From positions 744,001 to 808,000 of the forward strand of contig NZ_CP118946.1 of NCBI RefSeq assembly GCF_029011175.1: a stretch of 64,000 nt of DNA. The letters are read 5' to 3'. A program made the translations under genes and the position numbers. The DNA comes from Winkia neuii. GTDB lineage: Bacteria; Actinomycetota; Actinomycetes; Actinomycetales; Actinomycetaceae. The notes under the pieces are model-generated. The model searched no databases and was not told the origin of the DNA. It saw nothing but the letters and a program-made list of their open reading frames with translations. Positions 38,162-47,316 of the stretch are shown piece by piece; position 1 is the stretch's first letter, and each line of letters begins with the position of its first letter.

Positions 38162-38749
38162 ATGGCTAATGCAATGAGGCTTCGCGATCCCCGACTCCTA
38201 GCGGGAATTATTCTGATAATCGGGTCGGCCCTAGCGGGTTGGTTCATTCTAGATCGCTCTGCATCCGGTCCTGCAATGTTGCAGGCAAGAAGTGACTTGG
38301 CCGCCGGCACGGTCCTGAGTGAGGCAAATACTATTGTCGCTGATGGTTTTGCAGGGAAGGGCGATATCTACCTAGCGGCTTCAGAACTAAAAGAGAATCG
38401 ACCGCTGGCGAGGCCGGTAGGAAAAGGGGAGATTATTCCAAAAGCAGCTGTTGCTAATGCTGACGCTGTTACCTCCAGGCCAATGATGGTCACCGCCGCG
38501 TCTTCTCTTCCCGCATCCGTCAAGGCCGGTGACCAGATAGAACTGTGGGAGGTGGCAAATTCCGACTCGGGACAATCCCAAGAACCGCAACTTATGTGCG
38601 TGGCCGGACTCGTCTCTTCTAAAGAGGACGAGAGGGCGTTCAGTGACGGGGTAAAACTCGAAGTTAGGGTGCCGGGAGAATCCGTTTCCAGAGTGCTAGC
38701 CGCACAGGGGAAAGGATCCAAGATAGTAGCGGTGGCGAAACACCGATGA
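38162..38749 (+). CDS. SAF domain-containing membrane-anchored protein (CpaB/RcpC-like)
   Basis: A 195-residue protein with one N-terminal membrane segment (about 13-32) and an outward SAF domain (about 42-110: RSDLAAGTVLSEANTI, then ENRPLARPVGKGEIIPKAAV). The rest is a beta-rich tail. The architecture resembles CpaB/RcpC, which assemble Tad pili, but no pilin or secretion ATPase is present in the window. GGAGA lies 6 bp before the ATG. The stop overlaps the next start by 4 bp, tying it to a CpaE/MinD-like ATPase. This pair occurs widely in actinobacteria without pili, so another envelope role is possible. Confidence 0.8.
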   Translation: MANAMRLRDPRLLAGIILIIGSALAGWFILDRSASGPAMLQARSDLAAGTVLSEANTIVADGFAGKGDIYLAASELKENRPLARPVGKGEIIPKAAVANADAVTSRPMMVTAASSLPASVKAGDQIELWEVANSDSGQSQEPQLMCVAGLVSSKEDERAFSDGVKLEVRVPGESVSRVLAAQGKGSKIVAVAKHR

Positions 38750-39915
38750 TCGGGGTCTTGCTATGCCTTGAAGGCGAGTTAGAAGTTGATCTTGTCCGGT
38801 CGATCTCTGCCGGTCGGGACATAGCCGTTCAACGTAGATGCGCCGATCTTACGGAGCTACTTGCAGCGGCTGAAGCTGGACTCGGTTCTGTAGCGATCAT
38901 CTCGGGGGAAGTAGACGGACTTACAATCTCGACTGTAGAACGCCTAGAAGAGGCCGGCATGCACACGCTGGTTGTCTCCTCTGCTATTGAAGAATTTGGT
39001 CCTGCGCGTGTCGTTCCCCCAGATAAGACGGCAATCTTAAACAGGGTTGCCGCGGTCATTTCCAAGGCTGCAAGTACCTCCCTCGCTACGCCCTCGACCG
39101 AAAGCGATAAGCAGGAATCCGGTGAGGAGACGCCTCTCGGAAAGATAGTAGTAATCACGTCCCCGATAGGATCTCCGGGGCGTACCACCTTAGCTGCGGG
39201 AATCGCTGGCGCATTGGCGCAGCGTCATTCCGTGCTGCTGATCGATGCCGATATTACTGCCCCGTCTGTGGCAATGACATTGGGGCTGGACGATTTTGGA
39301 GCTGGCATTGCAGCAGCGGCAAGATTGGCTGATCGGGGAGCCTTAGACCAGATGGAATTGGACCTAATCGTCGAGGAATCGGCTGGCTTCAAGGTACTAA
39401 CTGGGCTAAACAGAGCGCATAGGTGGCAGGAGGTGCCCGGAGGCACCATCAGCAGAATCCTTGAGGTAGCTGCGACCATGTTCGAATGGGTTGTTGTGGA
39501 TACTGCTGCAAGAACCGATCCAGATGAGTCCGGTACTGTTTTTGGGCCTGCCCGTGACGACGTTCTGGAAGCCATCCTAAATAACTGTGATCACCAAGTG
39601 CTTGTCGGACGTGCTGACCCAATTGCTATTCGGCGGCTACTCGCAGCATATGGAGACGAGGCAGATCGAGGGCGCAAGCCGGACACTGTAGCTGTGACTG
39701 GTACGGGCGTAATCCCAGGAATGCGCGAGAGACACGTGGGGGATGTGGTTGCACGTTTTGCCCATGCCAAGATCGTAGGGATTGACTTTGATGCGGAGGG
39801 GATTGCTCAGGCATTACTGGAGGCTAGACCATACGAGGCTGTAGCTATTTCGAAGCTGGTCGACCGTATAACGGGGGAGCGAAGTTACAGATCCCGTAAG
39901 GACATGCGAAAATAG
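38746..39915 (+). CDS. CpaE/MinD-like ATPase with altered Walker A
   Basis: A 389-residue protein. The first ~120 residues resemble a receiver-like or CpaE N-terminal domain. A ParA/MinD ATPase domain follows (about 130-370), with VLLIDADITAPSVAMTLG near 164-181 as the Walker A' block and WVVVDTAARTD near 248. The deviant Walker A, normally KGGxGKT, reads GSPGRTTLA near 145, with both the signature and the P-loop lysine replaced, so ATP hydrolysis may be weak or absent. The related APGRT form is common in actinobacterial relatives (from general knowledge). It is coupled (ATGA) to the SAF protein. A role in positioning an envelope machine is a guess. Confidence 0.78.
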   Translation: MIGVLLCLEGELEVDLVRSISAGRDIAVQRRCADLTELLAAAEAGLGSVAIISGEVDGLTISTVERLEEAGMHTLVVSSAIEEFGPARVVPPDKTAILNRVAAVISKAASTSLATPSTESDKQESGEETPLGKIVVITSPIGSPGRTTLAAGIAGALAQRHSVLLIDADITAPSVAMTLGLDDFGAGIAAAARLADRGALDQMELDLIVEESAGFKVLTGLNRAHRWQEVPGGTISRILEVAATMFEWVVVDTAARTDPDESGTVFGPARDDVLEAILNNCDHQVLVGRADPIAIRRLLAAYGDEADRGRKPDTVAVTGTGVIPGMRERHVGDVVARFAHAKIVGIDFDAEGIAQALLEARPYEAVAISKLVDRITGERSYRSRKDMRK

Positions 39916-39919
39916 GGCC

Positions 39920-40324
39920 ATGCGTATATATCTTCCCTTGCTGAGGACCGAACTAGCCGACCTGGAACTGCCATCGCGTAACGCTGTTGCTGCCACGGAA
40001 GAATTTCAGCGAAAATACCACGAAGAAGGCTTTGACATCGAGGATTACGAATTCATATCCATGATGGTTGCAGCTGGACTTTGTAAGGAACTCGGGGCTG
40101 ACATGCGCATTGTTGCTGCGGCAGATTGCGAGGCTACCGAAGTGGGCCACGGCATGGTGCAGCCCGCAAGCCTTTCCTGGGAGGATGTCGTGTCAATCCA
40201 TGTAGACGGCACTGAAGGACGTGCGCTAGTCGCCGCTGGCAAGTGGGAAGAGGCTGGCGCCGAAGCACTGGAATGGTACGACATAGTAGAACGGCAAAAT
40301 CTTATCGCCGAGTTGGCAGATTAA
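39920..40324 (+). CDS. DUF6912-like hypothetical protein
   Basis: A 134-residue acidic cytoplasmic protein. The start MRIYLPLLRTELADLELPSRNAVA and the block AAADCEATEVGHGMV match DUF6912-type actinobacterial proteins as I recall them, with ALEWYDIVERQNLIAEL at the end. No catalytic motif is evident. It begins 4 bp after the MinD-like gene stop, so the SAF, ATPase and this gene form one operon. Its end overlaps the convergent sbcC gene by 23 bp, so no terminator separates them. Confidence 0.65.
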   Translation: MRIYLPLLRTELADLELPSRNAVAATEEFQRKYHEEGFDIEDYEFISMMVAAGLCKELGADMRIVAAADCEATEVGHGMVQPASLSWEDVVSIHVDGTEGRALVAAGKWEEAGAEALEWYDIVERQNLIAELAD

Positions 40325-43253
40325 GTTTCAACCGGGATCCCTGCTCTGAGGCAATTACCTGCACTTTCGGGCCCACCTGGTTTGCTAACTCGCGGACGTG
40401 AGAGATGATGCCAACTAATCTGCCAGCACTACTGACACGGAGCTGATCCATCACAGAGTCCAGTTTTTGGGGATCTAGGCTTCCAAATCCCTCGTCGATA
40501 AGCATCGTTTGGATTACTATTCCCCCTGCCTCATAGCTAACTACCTCAGCTAGTGCTAGCGAGAGGGCGAGCGAACAGTAGAACATTTCCCCGCCAGATA
40601 GCGATGAGGTTTTGCGTTCTGTATCCGAGTAATGGTCCCTAACGGCTAGTGAGAGAGCTTGATTTACAGAACGTCCCCCGTCAGAATCGGTGCGCACGAG
40701 CTCATACCTACCCGCGGACATGGCCTGCAGATGTGGATTCGCAACGGCAAGAATCTGGTTCAATCGCTCGAGTAGTACCCAGGTAGAAAGCGGAATTGAA
40801 TCTTGGTTTGCTGGGCCAGCGTTGACCAGTTCGAAAAGCCAAAGTAGATCTTTGTGCTCGGCAGTTAGGCTATCCAAATGGTCGGTAGCTGAGCTAATTC
40901 GCTCTACTGCTCGAAGCAGTTGGTCCCGCTCAGCTAGCAGCTTTCCGAGCTGCTGGTTTTGCGCGTCAGCCGTGGCAGTGGCAGAGTCTTTAGCATTTTG
41001 CAGGGCTACGGTATCGGGACTGTTCTCTGCTGCCAGTGCAACTAACTTGGGCTCAGAAAGACGCTGCGAACAAGATTGTTTTTGTGCTTTCCAATCGGCA
41101 ATTTGGCTGCGAAGACCAGATTCTGCCTCTTTGTCCAAAGCCGCCTTCTGCGCGTCCTCGACGGTAGGAAAGTTGTTTTTCTTCAGCGACCGGATTAGCT
41201 CCTCGCCGGATGTCTCGGCAGCTACCTTTGCATGCTCCAGATGCTTGATGTTGAGTAGTTGGCGGTCACCTAAAGTGTGAATCTGCACCAGTTTGTCGTG
41301 CAATTGCCGAACAGTGATTCCGTTTTGGGTAAGCGGCGCTATTTGACCTTTTAGCTTACTGATTGACTCTGTAAGAGAGTGGATCCTTTGCTGTAGTTCC
41401 TGCAAAGCCTGTTTATTGAGGGCAACTTCGGTGTCGTATTGCGCCTTCTTATTCTGTTCTTCTTGGAGCTTGTTCTGATAGCCTTCCAGTTTATTTGCTT
41501 GCCGTTCGGCCTGCTCGAAGAGCGTTCGTTCCAACTGCAGCTGGGGCGCAAGTACCTCCTGCGCGATTGATATTTCCGCTTGAGCTTTAGTAGTGCGTTC
41601 TAAGGCTTGTTCGTGCCTACTCTTTGCAGCGTTGAATAGCTCTTCGGCTCTAGCAGTTTCTTTGTATGCCTCGCTTAGGCGATCCAGGGACACAGTTTGG
41701 GCGCCCTCCTCAGCAGGATGCGGGTGCGACAAAGAACCGCAGGCGGGGCAGGGAACCCCATCTTGCAAGTGGGAGGCTACCTGAGACGCAAGCCCCTGCA
41801 GCCGCTGCGTAACTAGGTGTGCCTCCTTGGATTTGGCCGTGTCCCAGGCACGTGCCGCGGCAATTTTCTGCTCAGCGGCATCTGATAGGGCTTTTGCAGC
41901 CTCTTTCCATTCCTCGTGTGCCTGATGCTGGGCCTGTAGCTTTTCTAGTTTTTCGCCGTGCTCCTGCATTGCCTTGGATGCATTCTGGGAAGCCAAGACC
42001 TGTAGCTTCACGTGCTCGACTACCTGGTGCGCCTTTGCAGCCTTGGCAGAGCATTCCTGGCCCCCTTTGCTTGCCGCCGCAGCTTTATCTTGGAGCGTGT
42101 GTAGTTCTTCTTGTCTATTTTTCAGGTCTGCTTCTACGCCTACTAGTGGCACTAGTTCTGCTGCGTACTGGCCAGCCTTTTCCCGCAAGTCACCGCGATA
42201 AAACGAAACCTCCGCTACGGCCTGAGTCAAGATTTCTTCAGCTTCGGTCACGGCTTGCTCAGCGTCTTCCTTAGCAGCCAGATCGTGCTCATGTATTGAG
42301 TTTTTGCCCAGTACCTCTTTAGAGCGAGCAGCAGCATCGAGAGTGAGCTGCTGGCGCTCTCTGAGCGAGGCTTCTTGCTCCAGCGTATGCAGAGTTTGCT
42401 TTAGCAGAGAGAATTGTGCTTTGGCCTCAATTACCTGCTCCCCGTGGGTTAATGCAGCGGCGGCCTTTTGCTCTTGATCTTTGGCTTTGGCAAGGCCGCT
42501 TTTAGCGGTCTCTACCGAGGCATCCATTGCCTGCGCAACGGCGGCTCGGGCAGCGTGAGGTGACCTCTCGCTAAGCTCTATTCCCTTTTCCTGTATTTGG
42601 TCCAAATACTCTGACCACGCACTATTGAGGGCGGCAGAAGCATCCTTTGCGACTGCCTGTGCATCCTTCGCGCTCTCGCGTAATGCGTCCTCGAAACGAG
42701 CGTAGTCTTGGGTGCGGAAGATAGATTCGAGCACTTTCTTGCGATCGTCAGACTTCGCCCTGAGGAACGTATCGAATTTTCCCTGAGGCAGAATCACGGT
42801 CTGACAGAACTGTTCCCCTGTGAGGCCTACCAGTTCTAAGATAGCCGGGCCAACATCTACAGGGCGGGTCGCAAGCGGATTCGCCGGATCGTCAATGCGA
42901 ATCAGATGCGCGGTAGTGCGATGCAAGGTAAAGCCATCGCCCCGCTTCTTGGGCCTTTCGTATGCGGGCGAGCGGCGGACTCTGTACTGCCCAGAAGACA
43001 CTTCAAAATCTAGTTCAACCCAGGTTTCTTCAGTGGGAGCACATAAAGTAGAGCGCATTCGGGCGGGATCAGCATTTTGGCTGGAAAGACGGCCGTATAG
43101 AGCGAACACTACGGCATCTAGAATAGTCGTCTTACCGCCTCCGGTAGGGCCTGTAATAAGCATGATTCCCTCGGGCTCAAATTCTTCAAAATCTATGTCT
43201 TGGCGCCCGGGGAAAGGACCAATCCCGGAAAAAGATAGTCTAAGAAGCCGCAT
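40302..43253 (-). CDS. sbcC: Exonuclease subunit SbcC (Rad50-like ATPase)
   Basis: A 983-residue SMC-like ATPase acting with SbcD to cut hairpins and protein-blocked DNA ends. Walker A is GPTGGGKT (35-42). Long coiled coils flank the zinc hook CPAC (about 498-501). The ABC signature LSGGE lies near 884 and Walker B LIDEGFGSLD near 918-927. The N-terminal LLRLSFSGIGPFPGRQDIDF is typical. The start overlaps the sbcD end by 14 bp. It is the last gene of a minus-strand run from DoxX and overlaps the convergent DUF6912-like gene. Confidence 0.95.
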   Translation of the reverse strand: MRLLRLSFSGIGPFPGRQDIDFEEFEPEGIMLITGPTGGGKTTILDAVVFALYGRLSSQNADPARMRSTLCAPTEETWVELDFEVSSGQYRVRRSPAYERPKKRGDGFTLHRTTAHLIRIDDPANPLATRPVDVGPAILELVGLTGEQFCQTVILPQGKFDTFLRAKSDDRKKVLESIFRTQDYARFEDALRESAKDAQAVAKDASAALNSAWSEYLDQIQEKGIELSERSPHAARAAVAQAMDASVETAKSGLAKAKDQEQKAAAALTHGEQVIEAKAQFSLLKQTLHTLEQEASLRERQQLTLDAAARSKEVLGKNSIHEHDLAAKEDAEQAVTEAEEILTQAVAEVSFYRGDLREKAGQYAAELVPLVGVEADLKNRQEELHTLQDKAAAASKGGQECSAKAAKAHQVVEHVKLQVLASQNASKAMQEHGEKLEKLQAQHQAHEEWKEAAKALSDAAEQKIAAARAWDTAKSKEAHLVTQRLQGLASQVASHLQDGVPCPACGSLSHPHPAEEGAQTVSLDRLSEAYKETARAEELFNAAKSRHEQALERTTKAQAEISIAQEVLAPQLQLERTLFEQAERQANKLEGYQNKLQEEQNKKAQYDTEVALNKQALQELQQRIHSLTESISKLKGQIAPLTQNGITVRQLHDKLVQIHTLGDRQLLNIKHLEHAKVAAETSGEELIRSLKKNNFPTVEDAQKAALDKEAESGLRSQIADWKAQKQSCSQRLSEPKLVALAAENSPDTVALQNAKDSATATADAQNQQLGKLLAERDQLLRAVERISSATDHLDSLTAEHKDLLWLFELVNAGPANQDSIPLSTWVLLERLNQILAVANPHLQAMSAGRYELVRTDSDGGRSVNQALSLAVRDHYSDTERKTSSLSGGEMFYCSLALSLALAEVVSYEAGGIVIQTMLIDEGFGSLDPQKLDSVMDQLRVSSAGRLVGIISHVRELANQVGPKVQVIASEQGSRLKLNLPTRR

Positions 43254-44376
43254 GCTCGTCGCCCTTCCTTACCTGGTACCAGATCTGCTCGACAATTTGC
43301 TTGCCCTTCTGCGTAAGTTCTTTCCTGCCGACCTGCTGGGCAAAATCAATGGTCACCTGTACCGGATCCTGCTGGACCACCGTGGTTGTAGGTAGAGACG
43401 GACGCCGCTGCGCACCTACAAACTGGACAGTCAGCAAATGTGGAAAACGCTCCAGTAACTGCCGATGAAGATTGGGGGGCCGCGAAACATCGGTGACTTG
43501 TGCCGCCACCCACGCATCTTGATAAGAGGCAAAAGCGGGCGAAAGAAGCTCTTCTAAAGTGCCTGTGATAGTGGCTATGGGGCGTACCTGTGGGATAGGT
43601 AGCCTGGTAACTGTCGTATTGCCATCTTGGCAGGCAACGAGTAGAGCGCACTTTGCAGTACCAGCCTCGGAAAATGAATACGGCACGGGCGAACCCGAGT
43701 AGTAGATAGGAACTGGCCCTTGGAGATGCTGATAGCGATGCAAATGTCCCAAAGCCACATATGACATTTTTTCAAATAGGTCAGCAGATACTGCTTCCAC
43801 GCCTCCGATAGAGATGTCTCTTTCTGAATCGGAACTTATGCCCCCTAAAACGAAAGCATGGGCCATTACAACGGCAGGTAGAGACGGGTCTTTCTGGCGT
43901 CGTTGCTGCAAATCCTGGGAAACGAGTTGCATAGCCGCGCTCATCACATCCTGATGAGTTGTGGCAGTACCAAAGAAATGACTGGCAGCTATTGGTTCTA
44001 GATAGGGGAGAGGATAGACGACTCCGTCTGCTACCGGCACCGCTTTTCCGACCTGGGACAGCCGCGATACCACTACTAGTTCGTCCCTAAAGAATTCTGC
44101 TCCGAATCCCAGCCGCTTGGCGGAGTCATGGTTGCCGGGACAGTAGATTACTCGGGTGAACTTGGTAAGCCGGTGCAGGGCATCTTCTAACAGTTCTACC
44201 GCCCCTGCTGACGGCAGTGCCCGGTCATATACGTCGCCGCTAATTAGCACCGCATCTACCCGGTGTTCTTTGGCAAGATCCACCAAGGAATCTATAAAGA
44301 GCCGCTGGGCCGGCACCATGTCTGCCCCGTGCAATGTGCGTCCCAGATGCCAGTCGGAAGTGTGGATGAACTTCAT
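43240..44376 (-). CDS. sbcD: Exonuclease subunit SbcD (Mre11-like nuclease)
   Basis: A 378-residue metallophosphoesterase-family nuclease. Metal-binding motifs are visible in order: HTSDWHLG (5-12), ISGDVYDRA near 46, CPGNHDSAKRL near 80, MAHAFVLGG near 170 and ALGHLHRYQ near 208. It gives the Mn-dependent exo/endonuclease activity of SbcCD. It overlaps sbcC by 14 bp and starts 43 bp after rsgA on the same strand, so it is likely part of the same transcript. Confidence 0.96.
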   Translation of the reverse strand: MKFIHTSDWHLGRTLHGADMVPAQRLFIDSLVDLAKEHRVDAVLISGDVYDRALPSAGAVELLEDALHRLTKFTRVIYCPGNHDSAKRLGFGAEFFRDELVVVSRLSQVGKAVPVADGVVYPLPYLEPIAASHFFGTATTHQDVMSAAMQLVSQDLQQRRQKDPSLPAVVMAHAFVLGGISSDSERDISIGGVEAVSADLFEKMSYVALGHLHRYQHLQGPVPIYYSGSPVPYSFSEAGTAKCALLVACQDGNTTVTRLPIPQVRPIATITGTLEELLSPAFASYQDAWVAAQVTDVSRPPNLHRQLLERFPHLLTVQFVGAQRRPSLPTTTVVQQDPVQVTIDFAQQVGRKELTQKGKQIVEQIWYQVRKGDEHAAS

Positions 44377-44419
44377 ACCACTAAGGTTATGCCCCGCCTC
44401 CGACTAATGAGGACAGACC

Positions 44420-45436
44420 TTAGGACCGCTCCCAAGATTCCAGCCCCGCTTCCCTAGAAGCCAGCAGGCGACGGAACGAGGCGACTCGTTCACGCGAGAC
44501 CTGTTTCGCATCCAGTGCGCAATCAGGTGCATCCGCACCGTGGGAACACCCACGCGGACAGTACTCCTGCGCGACTTCGGCAAGGTCAGTGAAGCCAGCT
44601 AACAATTCGTCAGGTTCAACATGCGCTAATCCAAAGGAACGGACCCCGGGGGTATCGACTACCCATCCAGAATCGTCCTTCAACGGTAAGGCAACCGCTG
44701 AAGTGGAAGTATGTCGCCCTCGGCCGGTCACGGCATTGACATGGCCGGTTGCCCGATCTGCCTGCGGAATAAGGGCATTGATCAGTGTTGACTTGCCCAC
44801 CCCAGAGTGGCCTACCAGAACTGTCAAGTTGTCTTTTAGCTGTGCCTCCAGTTCTGCTAGTCCCACAATGCCATTTTCAGTTACCGAGGTAGAGACAAAA
44901 CCAATATCCAGATTCTTGTAGAAAGTGAGCGCCTCTTCGGGCTGGGCTAGATCGGCTTTTGTAAGCACTAGGAGGGGTTTTATGCCCGCCGAAACCGCTG
45001 CCACAAGGCACCTGTCAATCATGCCCGTGCGCGGAGGCGGATCTGCCAGGGCAGTTACGATTGCCATTTGAGTTGCGTTGGCAACCATAGGTTTCTCGGT
45101 GCCTTTACTTGCGTCGTCTTCAGTAGAGCGCATCAACACGGTGCTCCGTTCCTCGACGACGACGATGCGAGCTAGGGATCCTTTCGATCCGGACAAGTCT
45201 CCAACAACGCGCACCCTATCGCCTACGATTACAGCGCGTCGTCCAAGTTCGCGGGCCTTTACCGCGTGAAGGAGATTGTTCTTTAAAGAAAGGGTGAAAC
45301 GCCCTCTATCTACGGCAACTACCGAAGCGATCTCGGCTTTTGAATAATCTGGCCGTTTCTTGGACCTAGGTCTAGATGAACGCGCGGGGCGTACCTTCAC
45401 CCTGGGATCGTCCGTGCCAATATCACGCCAACCCAT
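44420..45436 (-). CDS. rsgA: Ribosome small subunit-dependent GTPase A
   Basis: A 338-residue circularly permuted GTPase that checks late 30S maturation. An OB domain (about 35-120) comes first. Then come G4 LTKADL near 158, G1 GHSGVGKST near 212, G3 DTPGVRSFGL near 257 and a zinc cluster CPRGCSHGADAPDCA near 292. This G4-G1-G3 order is the family hallmark. The start overlaps aroA by 14 bp; the linkage aroA-rsgA is common in actinobacteria. A basic N-terminal extension (about 1-30) is typical of the group. Confidence 0.95.
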   Translation of the reverse strand: MGWRDIGTDDPRVKVRPARSSRPRSKKRPDYSKAEIASVVAVDRGRFTLSLKNNLLHAVKARELGRRAVIVGDRVRVVGDLSGSKGSLARIVVVEERSTVLMRSTEDDASKGTEKPMVANATQMAIVTALADPPPRTGMIDRCLVAAVSAGIKPLLVLTKADLAQPEEALTFYKNLDIGFVSTSVTENGIVGLAELEAQLKDNLTVLVGHSGVGKSTLINALIPQADRATGHVNAVTGRGRHTSTSAVALPLKDDSGWVVDTPGVRSFGLAHVEPDELLAGFTDLAEVAQEYCPRGCSHGADAPDCALDAKQVSRERVASFRRLLASREAGLESWERS

Positions 45437-46679
45437 TTAGTCCCCTCCACATCCGGGCAAAATCAGGCAGTGTCTTTGCGGTAGTGGCAATATTTTCTAC
45501 CTTGACCGCAGTCCTTAGCCCCGCAATCGCAGCAAAAGTAGCCATTCGGTGATCTTCATAAGTATTGATTCTTGCCGGTCTTGGAGTGCCCGGAGTAATA
45601 GTTAGGAAATCAGGGCCTTCCTCGATCTGGGCTCCCAGCTTGCATCCTTCACAGGCGAGGGCGGCAAGACGGTCTGTTTCGTGACCGCGCAGATGCCCGA
45701 TTCCATACAGGTGAGTGGGGCCTTCTGCAAAGAGTGCGAGCGCCACGACAGTAGGCACCAGCTCGCCCTCGGCAGACATGTCACGGGTGATCCCGCGAAG
45801 GGATTTTCCTTCCACTGTAAGTCGGTTTGCTTCCTGGCTGACACTAGCGCCAAAATCGGTCAGGATGCTCTTCCAGTGGGCTCCTACCTGTGTAGTAGCT
45901 GCGGGCCAATCGGGGATCGAAACGGTGCCGCCAGTAAGTGCGGCCGCGGCTAAGAACGGGCCGGCGTTGGAAAGATCCGGTTCAATAGTTACGGTTCCCC
46001 CTGCAGGGCGAACGCCGCCAGCGACGAAGGCGTTACCATCTTGCACGCACGGTACCGCATGGGCCCTTAGTGTCTGCATAGTCATCCGAATATGCGGCAA
46101 TGAGGGGAGCTTTCCCATTACTTCAACCCGCAGTGGATTTGGCATGGCAGCACTGGCGAGCAACAGTGCGGAAAGAAATTGGCTAGTGGAACTCGAATCG
46201 ACACGGACTGGCCCTTCAAGCGCGCTGCCGTGTACAGCAAGTGGGAGGTGGTCGCTTTCACCGAGAGAATCGATCCGAGCTCCCATCCGCCGCAAAGCCT
46301 GTACCAGCCCTGCCATAGGACGGACTCGGGCGCCCTCGTCCCCATCCAATATGCAGTCACCCTGCGCCATGGCCGCTAGAGGAAGCACGAAGCGCATAAC
46401 GGTTCCAGCGAGGCCACAATCAATTTGTCCGCTCGAACGCAGGGTGCCCCCACGTACGGTCCAAACGTCGCCTTGGCAGGAGACGGCCACGCCTAACTGC
46501 TTAAGAGCGGCGACCATCAAGGTGGTGTCCCGCGAGCGGAGAGCACCGCGGATGGTAGTGGGCTGGTCCGAAAGGGCAGCCAACACTAGATGGCGGGCGG
46601 TCAAAGACTTAGAACCGGGAATCCGTACTACTCCAGAAACCGGCCCTTGGGCTAAGGGGGCCTCCCACCACTGCGCCAT
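45423..46679 (-). CDS. aroA: 3-phosphoshikimate 1-carboxyvinyltransferase (EPSP synthase)
   Basis: A 418-residue enzyme transferring enolpyruvate from phosphoenolpyruvate to shikimate-3-phosphate in aromatic amino acid synthesis. Seen are the substrate block PGSKSLTARHLVLAAL (about 22-37), GLAGTVMRF near 84, GDEGARVRPM near 108, SSTSQFLSALLLA near 162, and EDHRMATFAAIAGL near 383. The GNAGTxxR block of typical enzymes reads GLAGTVMR. The start shares one base with the DoxX-like gene stop. It overlaps rsgA at the 3' end. Confidence 0.96.
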   Translation of the reverse strand: MAQWWEAPLAQGPVSGVVRIPGSKSLTARHLVLAALSDQPTTIRGALRSRDTTLMVAALKQLGVAVSCQGDVWTVRGGTLRSSGQIDCGLAGTVMRFVLPLAAMAQGDCILDGDEGARVRPMAGLVQALRRMGARIDSLGESDHLPLAVHGSALEGPVRVDSSSTSQFLSALLLASAAMPNPLRVEVMGKLPSLPHIRMTMQTLRAHAVPCVQDGNAFVAGGVRPAGGTVTIEPDLSNAGPFLAAAALTGGTVSIPDWPAATTQVGAHWKSILTDFGASVSQEANRLTVEGKSLRGITRDMSAEGELVPTVVALALFAEGPTHLYGIGHLRGHETDRLAALACEGCKLGAQIEEGPDFLTITPGTPRPARINTYEDHRMATFAAIAGLRTAVKVENIATTAKTLPDFARMWRGLNGLA

Positions 46680-47173
46680 TAATCCCCGATCTGTTCGATT
46701 TGTTCCATAGCTGCATCCGCTTCGGCTTCGCGCAATGCTTTGTAGTTCCGGTAGCGCCAGCCTAGCGACGGATCCCCTTCGCGATCGTAAGCCGCCAGTA
46801 GGAGTCCGCCGGTCAAGCCTAGCCGAGTAACCGCCATGGACAGGTTCTGCTTCCGCTTGTCGGACTCAGCAAACAAGACGGGATAATTCACTGCGGTGAT
46901 CGGAAGGTTCAACAGGGCAAGCACAGCCGCGCAAGTACGGGGCTTGATGCCGAAGATCAGACCTAGCCCGGCAGCGGTGGTGACTCCGCCGGCAACACGG
47001 GTAACCATGCGCGCGTCAGAGTCCAGTACTGGGGGAAGTCCCCACTTCTCTAGTTTCGGAGAGACAGACCGAAAACGCGCTACGTGTTCTTCGGAGTGGA
47101 TAACGGCGTCGATGCCGTCAGAGACGAAAAGAGAGGCGATCATAGTGCGGGCGAGAGTGCGTAAAATGCTCAT
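46679..47173 (-). CDS. DoxX family membrane protein
   Basis: A 164-residue protein with about four hydrophobic segments. The opening LARTMIASLFVSDGIDAVIH and the block VAGGVTTAAGLGLIFGIKPRT fit the DoxX/DoxD-like family. Such proteins are linked to redox or quinone functions in some bacteria, but no reaction can be claimed here. It is the first gene of the minus-strand aroA-rsgA-sbcD-sbcC run and is divergent from sigR, with a 140 bp shared spacer. Whether it responds to the SigR promoter there is unknown, since that promoter points the other way. Confidence 0.8.
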   Translation of the reverse strand: MSILRTLARTMIASLFVSDGIDAVIHSEEHVARFRSVSPKLEKWGLPPVLDSDARMVTRVAGGVTTAAGLGLIFGIKPRTCAAVLALLNLPITAVNYPVLFAESDKRKQNLSMAVTRLGLTGGLLLAAYDREGDPSLGWRYRNYKALREAEADAAMEQIEQIGD

Positions 47174-47236
47174 AAAACAATTGGTACCGCACCTGGGTGC
47201 TTTTCGCTAGCTATTGGAAAAATAAAATCTGGTCCG

Positions 47237-47262
47237 GGAATAAAACAGGGCGGCTTCGTGTT
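47237..47262 (+). promoter_or_regulatory. SigR/SigH-type autoregulatory promoter of sigR
   Basis: GGGAAT (-35 core GGAAT 47237-47241), exactly 18 bases, then GTT (47260-47262). This is the GGAAT-N18-GTT consensus known for Streptomyces SigR and mycobacterial SigH, which transcribe their own genes under thiol stress. It lies 52 bp before the sigR start, giving a leader of about 45 bases. Confidence 0.75.
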
Positions 47263-47316
47263 CAGTTAGTTAGTTCGCAAAGACTAGTTCTGAGTGCTGC
47301 GATAGGCTGAAAGGTG

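Noticed and set aside
45715-46710. 331-codon open frame on the plus strand opposite aroA
   Set aside because: It is a shadow of aroA on the other strand: rich in Ser/Pro/Arg, with no family motif or ribosome site, while aroA shows all its family motifs.
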